A stretch of 64,000 nt of DNA from Aptenodytes patagonicus. Its lineage: Eukaryota > Chordata > Aves > Sphenisciformes > Spheniscidae. Position numbers and translations under genes: made by a program. Below, piece after piece: positions 57,700-64,000 of this stretch (the stretch's first letter is position 1; the number at the start of each line of letters is the position of its first letter). The DNA lies in the NCBI RefSeq assembly GCF_965638725.1, contig NC_134950.1, forward strand, positions 143,707,636 to 143,771,635, written 5' to 3'. The notes under the pieces were generated by a model that was given only the letters and a program-made list of their open reading frames with translations, was not told the DNA's origin and made no database searches.

Positions 57700-57888
57700 G
57701 GAGATTCAATCAAGCATTGGAGCAGGTTGTCCAGGGAGTCTGTGCAGTCTCCAATCCAGGGGGGTTCAAGATCTGGCTGGATAAAGCTCTGAGCAACCTC
57801 ATCTGATCTCAGAGCTGACCCTGCTGTGAGCTGGAGGTTGGATTGAGACCTCCTGAGATGTCTCCCAGCCTGAATTATCCTGTGATCC
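57700..57888 (+). mobile_element. CR1 LINE 3' end
   Basis: It contains, in order, GCATTGGAGCAGGTTGTCCAG, AGTCTCCAATCCAGG, TTCAAGATCTGGCTGGATAA, GCTCTGAGCAACCT, TGACCCTGCTGTGAGC, GGAGGTTGGATTGAGACCTCC and CCTGTGATCC. This is the characteristic 3' segment of chicken-type CR1 (…GGAACAGGTTGCCCAG…TTCAAGG…GCTCTGAGCAACCTG…GACCCTGCTTTGAGC…GGTTGGACTAGATGACCTCC…TCTGTGATTC). It is 5'-truncated, diverged and non-coding. It is the clearest marker of a sauropsid genome in the window. Confidence 0.9.
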
Positions 57889-59699
57889 CACACAGTGAGT
57901 CAGGTGAGTATGGTATGGTCTACCTAAAGTGGCAAAAAGTTAAAGGAGGCTCTTTACTGAGACCTAAGGAGGGAACCTTGAGGAGAAAAACAAAAAAAAT
58001 CCATCCCTCCTTGTGTCCTAACAGAGGCCGGTGGGGCAGGGAAAGGGGAATCTAACCCTGAACGTGGACTGTGGCATTGCTCACAGTTATCAGCAACTAC
58101 TCAGAGGATATGACTGTGTCAGTAATTTGCCAACATCAAATAGCTACCGTGAGCAGCACGTACGAAGGATGATGGAGATCTAAACACTGAGAGGCTTCAG
58201 GTCTGAATATGGAACATGACACTGAAATTGGTGGGTTTTGCAGCTTCTTGTGATTTCTTGTTCCTAATTGCAACTGCCACATAGCTGGTACAATTGCTAG
58301 CAGAAATAGCAATTTCTGGACTCATGGGAAACTCCCTGATACCAACAGGTTGATTCTCTCTGATTCCATCAGGAGGTGATTAGATGTGTAAACAGATTCA
58401 GTGTTGCTAATTTTTATATATTTGTTGTGGCCATGGAAATACTCATTCTACTTACAGCTCCTACTGCTCTTGCTATTTCATAACTAACTTTTTGTTTGAA
58501 TGAAGAGTACATTTCTAGCTCTTATGGCTGGAGAGAAAAGCTTGAGATCCAATAACTTGTGCAAAGACCCTGGCAAAGGAGATGTGTGATAACCTACGGG
58601 TTATCTCCTTCTTGCTTCTAATTTTGGCCAAGCTGAACTCAGTACTTCTTACATTATCACCTACAGGACTTGCTCTGACCACTGAATATGGCTGTGAAAT
58701 CGGTTTTTCTGTTGTTGGTGCCCCCACCCCAAGAGCTGTTTGTTACCATACTGCATTGCTGAATGTTGTCCTCCAACTGTGCTGCCAAAGAAGGGGCTTG
58801 GGCACTCCTTAAGTGTCTCTCCGGCAAAGCCAGCTGGCTTAGATAAAGGGCTGAGGATGCTGATCTATGCTTACCCAGTCACCTTTGCTCGCTAAACTCA
58901 GGATAACTCAGAGACCCTTCCACCCACACACGGTAGGACGGGCACAGAAGACCTGAAAGGGGACCTCGGTGTATGGCCGTTGCTCCCGTCATTTAGGCTG
59001 AATGGAAGTCCCAGGTGAAGCTCTCCACATAGGCACAGCCTTGTCCTCCCTTCACAGCAGGGAGGTGATGTCTGTATTTTCCCCTCTCGGATGCTGTAGC
59101 AACTTATTCTGGAGAATTTCCTTTCTTGTGCCCAGGAGACCTTTTTAGCTCCCTTGCTTAGCACTCTTATAATTTTGCTGCGGAAGGAGGTCGTGATTTC
59201 TGCGTCAGGGCTGTTGGGCACAGAGCAGGACTGGATAACAAGTACAATAGAACGAAGGTGGCAGATAAACACCTTTGCAAAGCCTTAAAAATCAGTTGAT
59301 ATTCTCCTTCCACAAAATGAAGGTGTTTCCTTAGTCCTTAGTCCATACGTATTAACCACTTGTGGTCACTGATACCTGGCTGGCCAATGAGCTGCTGAAC
59401 AGGTCGCATGGGCACGCCGTGTCGCTTCCCAGCGACAGCACTTAACACGTGTTTCGCGTGGGTAACCCGAGGCAGTTAAATCGCCTGGTTAGCATCCCTT
59501 TCGCTTACCCCCTGCCACGAAAAACCACTGCAAAGAAAGGAGAGGTGGGGAGAGGGAAGGGGGAAGGGAAGCTCTTGCATGAGTTTTCACCTGGATACAG
59601 TTGCTATAGGAACCACTTACGGAGCATCTCAGTGCCTCCACTATTCAAGGAAATTTGCTCGCCCTTAATAGCAGGCGAAGTGGTTTACCAGCAAGTGTA
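57889..59699. other. Intergenic, non-coding
   Basis: No gene recognised. A small hairpin (GATAACC 58588-58594 with GGTTATC 58599-58605) is present. A purine-rich tract lies at about 59535-59572. Confidence 0.55.
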
Positions 59700-59910
59700 G
59701 ACATTCGGCCCCTGCTCACCCCCGGTGGGATGGGAGCTCCTCGGCCGGCACAGCGGGGACCGCGGGCGCCTGCAGTGGGGCAAGGGGCTGCCTCGCCTGA
59801 CAGGTCAGGACATGGAAAGAGCAATGCACTCTCTGCATCTGCAAACAGCAGCAGTGGCGGTCAGAGGGCTGCTGAAGTAAATGGCCAGCGGTGGAGGGCC
59901 TGTGGTGGAG
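59700..59910. other. Orphan GC/CpG-rich patch
   Basis: A G+C-rich stretch with CCCCCGGTGGG and GGGGACCGCGGGCGCC strings, CpG-bearing in its first 80 bases. Opposing open frames of 88 and 116 codons are compositional. No exon or promoter can be confirmed. Confidence 0.4.
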
Positions 59911-62900
59911 AGGGAGGATGAGAAGAAGCCAAGAGATAGCGATAGAAATCAGGACTTTTATTGCAAAGGGAGCAGGAATAGAGAAAGTGTATGTAAGCTC
60001 TGAAAGAAATGGAGTAGTGGAAAAGGTGAGAAAAGAAATCAAAGCTGTAGGAGAGGTGGGTGGCATTAAAGGTGGAAACCTGGGAGAGTGAAGCAGCAGT
60101 AGTGGAAAGTGCCCAGCTTGGTGTTTGTAATGTGTGCTGGGATCCTTGGATGAAAGGCCTAAGTAGAAAGAGCAATACTGTGTTTCTTAATATAATTTTG
60201 ATAGCTTTTGCAATAGCTCTTAGTTTCAGTCCTTGAAACCTCATCTCGATGGAAGCTGTGGTAGTGGCTCCGTGTCATTATCCTGCTGCCAGGTGGACAT
60301 TTATACTTGATGGTGTGGTACAAGTGCAGAGATTGCAGCTACTGGAGCAGAGGCTTATCAGCTGCACATTAGAGCAACTCTTGACCCTTGGTTTATGGGG
60401 AACAGTTCATTGGCAACCAGGAATAGACCGCGGACAACAAGTTAATGACCTTTTCCTACCAGTTCAACAAGAAAAGTAACTGCAAAATTGACATTGTTGG
60501 AAGAGCCCGTATCAGAGAACGGTACTAATCACCACAAGGCAGTGAGGGGAAACGGCAAGGCAGGGAAAAGATTAAACTGAATTACACAAAGGACACCCAA
60601 GTTCAGAAAAGCACTTAAGTAGCTGCCTAATTTTACGCAGCTAGCGCAAAGTATGAGCCAATTTGAAGCGATCAAAGAAGGAACAATCTAAGGATGGCTC
60701 AACAGAGCAGTGTCACTTAGCAGGAGCTCAAACGAATGGAAGAAAAGCAGAGGGAAACTTTAAAGTAGCTCAGAGTAGACAACAAGTAGGCGAGCAGAGG
60801 TCAGGTGAAGAAGTGTAACATGGCAGAGGAGGAAGGTGGCAGCAGTAGGAGTGAATTATAAACTATTATGATAAATGACAAACGGATTATGGTAAATCTT
60901 CTTGATGGCCTATTTGTAAGCTGCAAATCAACAAGGGTTGGAACCTATTTACCATGTGATGCACTTTAACTTCACGAATTAATGGTATAACCTTAAACAA
61001 CTTCTGCTAAATGCACCACTTCACAAAATTACACAATTTATGTAAGGAAACCCGGATTTCACATGTCAACTGATATAAATACAATATTGTTATAATTGTA
61101 TTTTTTCAAAGATATGCATTAAAAAAACCACACAAATTGAGCAAAAGAAAAGTATATAGACTACCATGTGCTGTTTGTGCACTGCCCACAGAACTTGGAT
61201 TGAAAGTGTTTTTCCTATAGTCAGCTCTGCAAAGGTCTGCCACAACGGAGCTCCTGACCTCAATTACATATGTTTCTGGATAGGTATTTATGCACAGTTT
61301 CTTTCAAAAATTTCCTGTCACTACTGCCAATGTTTTTTGCCTAATCCCACAAAAGAAACAAAGCAGAGCATTTGGTAAAAGCCAGGAGCCAGTCATACAC
61401 TAGCAGCTGACATGCACAGGACTACTTCAGGTGGCGGTGTGCTTTAAAAAATGCTGGCAGTGGTGGTCTGCTCCCAGCCATCCTCTATACAAGCAATGAG
61501 TTTCCAAAAAGTACTGCTTGTGGTCAGTGGATTCATTGGTTTGGGCTCAGAGTTCTCGGAAATCTGGGACAACCATTTCTCCCTTGACCTTGTTGGGCGA
61601 TACACACATCTAACCATCAGGCCTCACAACTGATCTCCCAAAAATCAAGGAGAGCACAACAGATTTTAAGTACCTGTAACACATGAAGGGCAGGAGTCAA
61701 ACAACAAACCACAGTCAGAATATGGGCTTCTGTGGCAGAAGGATGTGATACAGGTAGTGGAAGAGAAAAAGTGGTGAAAGACATTTATGTTGCCCATATT
61801 CAAGCTAAAGAAATAGGCTGAGCTCTGGGTAAGGGTGAGAAAGACTAATTGAAGAGTTTTACTATTACGTCTCAGGGCAAAGTATATATGGCAAAGAGAA
61901 AAGGTTGTCATATGAGAGAACTCCAGCCAAAGCACCAAGCTTATCCTAAATCTCACCAGCAGGGAAGGTGCTTTTTCACTGGGACAATAGAGGTGGAGGC
62001 AGGAAGAAATGATGAAGACAGCAGAAGTATTTCAGCGTGGAAATGCTCCTGAGGGCCAGGAGGAAAAGGGTGGGATTTGGGATCTGGAGGAGAGGTTAGC
62101 GGCAACAGGTGTGCTGCTGCCCCCGGGCATGGACCCCGGGCACCCTCCAGCCCAGGGAGACTGGGCAGGAGAGCTGCTCCTCTGCCAGGCGGGGGTTGCC
62201 TTCCACAGGCTTCTGGGAAGAACTCCTTTGCATTAAGCCTCCTCCTTTGCTCTGCTAATTAACTGTTGACCTGGATTCTCCTCCAAGAGATCTGTTCTGT
62301 CTTTATTTTTATCATCCTGTCTTCTGGTTATTCTGGGTGTGTTTTGCATCCATACAAATTGAAGTATCATAATGTCCCTGGGACCTGGCGATGACAGGGA
62401 GCTCTGCAGACTGACTGCACGTTGTGTAGAATAAGCATTTCCACGTTTTCTAGTTCAATACTCTCCCTTATTAACAAAATTGAAAGTTTTCTTTTTCTGG
62501 GTTATTATGAGACGGAGAAAACAGACTTTCCCAATGTAATTTCTCTCATGCGTTCATTCTTCTATTACCTACTTTTCTCATGGCTCCTCTTTTCATCTTT
62601 TATTGAAAACTGACCCCGTTTTTTCATTCTCTCTTCAGAGGAGAGTTTTGCCAGCATGGCTCAGTAGGCGTCTCTTGGCTGGCAGAATCCCCTTCTCCTC
62701 TGAGGTGGGAGGAAGCAGAGCTCTGCCCATCTTTGCAGACAGGGCTCTCTACTGCTTTTTACAAAGGCTCTGCAGCATCCTCCCTCCATACGACTGAGCG
62801 TGCTGTTCCTTACACAGCAAAGCAGTTATTTGCTTTTGGGCTGTAGCTGCACATTAGGCTGAGATCTTCCCCGAGCTGTCGGTAACAGTGCCCGTCTCCC

Positions 62901-64000
62901 TTTCTCCAGTTGCTAGATTTGGTGCAAACGCTGTAGGATGTAAGAGTCACTATTTCTGCCTTCCTCCCACCCCAGTGTGTGCTATTTTGCTTCTCTGGTG
63001 TAAAGCAATATTATTTATTACTAGCATCGCAATCTCACTGGCTTCCCCATGCATAACAATTATTATTATTACCAGGGTTCAGCATGTAATAATATCCAAC
63101 ATGTTGCCCCATGGGATTTTTGTCCTCAAATGTGAATTCCCAGCTCCATTGAAATCCTAATAGATTTCAACAGATTTTCAGGATTTTGTCCCCAGTAATA
63201 TTTATAGCATCACTTCAAAACTCACAGCAGCCCAAAGAAATAGATTCAGTGAAGTTCCGCTCATTCAAGTGAACTTACACTGGCATGAAATCAGTGCAAA
63301 ATAGTAAGAGACCAGGTCAGAAAGAGTCAGCGTTTCTAGGTTACCTTGCACTAGCTTCCATCGCAGCTAGAACATTTTCAGATGTTTTGCAGTGTTAGTA
63401 GGGTGGGTCATGATTTTCTGTTTTTCTTTTTTTCCCTGAGAATAAAGCCACATAAATAACAATAGATCCAAGCCATTGATTCCTGTAAAATAAAAACAAA
63501 ACTGAAATCTTTTCTTCCCACGAAATCTAACAGAGAAAAACATCCTGATTGGAAAATGATTTTTCAGTCCTTTCATCAAGCGAAACCTGGCTCTTGAGGC
63601 TAAGATTTGAGACACTGACTCATTTTTTTGAAGGAGCCTGTCCAACGAGAGATCTTTGACAGGCTTGAAACACTGCAGCAACCTTTAATTTAGAGAAATT
63701 ATTTCCAGTAGGGAAAGCGGCTGGTCATGTGCAGGACTAAAATTAGGACCAACAACAACAAAAAACCCGCCCAGAAATCAGGATGCATCATACTCTCCAG
63801 GCTTGGCTCAGCTCTGAGGCTGATTTGTGCCTCACCAGCAGCTGTTCAAATAAGGAGCTGCCCCGAGGAAAGATCTGTACAAATGACTGGGTGGGGTTTT
63901 TTTTTTCAGTTCTTTGCCTCTCACCTAAAACCCTGAAACAACTAGTTGCCCTTGCGGTGGATGATTATAATAATTATTGGAAAACAATTGAAGTGTGATC
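59911..64000. other. Intergenic, non-coding to the end of the window
   Basis: No recognised gene, RNA gene or transposon. The part about 60,840-61,140 is AT-rich with several TAAT/ATTA cores and a small inverted repeat (AATACAAT / ATTGTATT around 61078-61102), a plausible but unproven conserved non-coding element. By synteny the next gene to the right should be DYNC1I1 on the minus strand, but no exon of it is recognised here. Confidence 0.55.

Overview
This window is vertebrate nuclear DNA. It is mostly non-coding, with one confidently recognised gene, SEM1 (also called DSS1 or SHFM1), on the + strand from about 32.35 to 38.65 kb. Three pieces of decayed CR1-type LINE sequence (near 4.2, 45.7 and 57.8 kb), a probable tRNA-like SINE (29.7 kb) and the otherwise low density of recognisable repeats point to a sauropsid, most likely a bird. 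That organism call is inference; no species marker was tested.

Layout. Bases 1-31,790 are intergenic and AT-rich, with a few GC-rich patches, a CR1 tail, a nested inverted repeat at 11,276-11,350 and a TAATTG-bearing palindrome at 16,796-16,819. At about 31,790-32,965 lies a strong CpG island that contains the TATA-less, GC-box-rich SEM1 promoter and coding exon 1. Coding exons are 32,445-32,520, 36,424-36,517 and 38,454-38,496. All junctions are GT..AG and in phase, and together they encode an intact 70-residue acidic protein. The poly(A) signal is at 38,622-38,627. Bases 38,650-64,000 are again intergenic. They hold two CR1 copies, a 74-bp near-identical direct duplication (43,003 and 43,557), several short hairpins, small GC/CpG-rich patches, and an unassigned minus-strand coding-like segment (55,572-55,802) next to a cluster of POU octamer and SOX-type motifs.

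Context. In human and other vertebrates SEM1 lies between DLX6/DLX5 (on its 5' side) and DYNC1I1 (on its 3' side), in a large regulatory landscape that drives DLX5/6 in limb, face and ear. If synteny holds, DLX6/5 lie beyond position 1 and DYNC1I1 beyond 64,000, and the non-coding flanks here are part of that landscape. No DLX or DYNC1I1 exon was recognised in the window. I found no clear evidence of a new gene system. The best leads are the 74-bp duplication, the nested palindromes and the 55.6-56.1 kb element.
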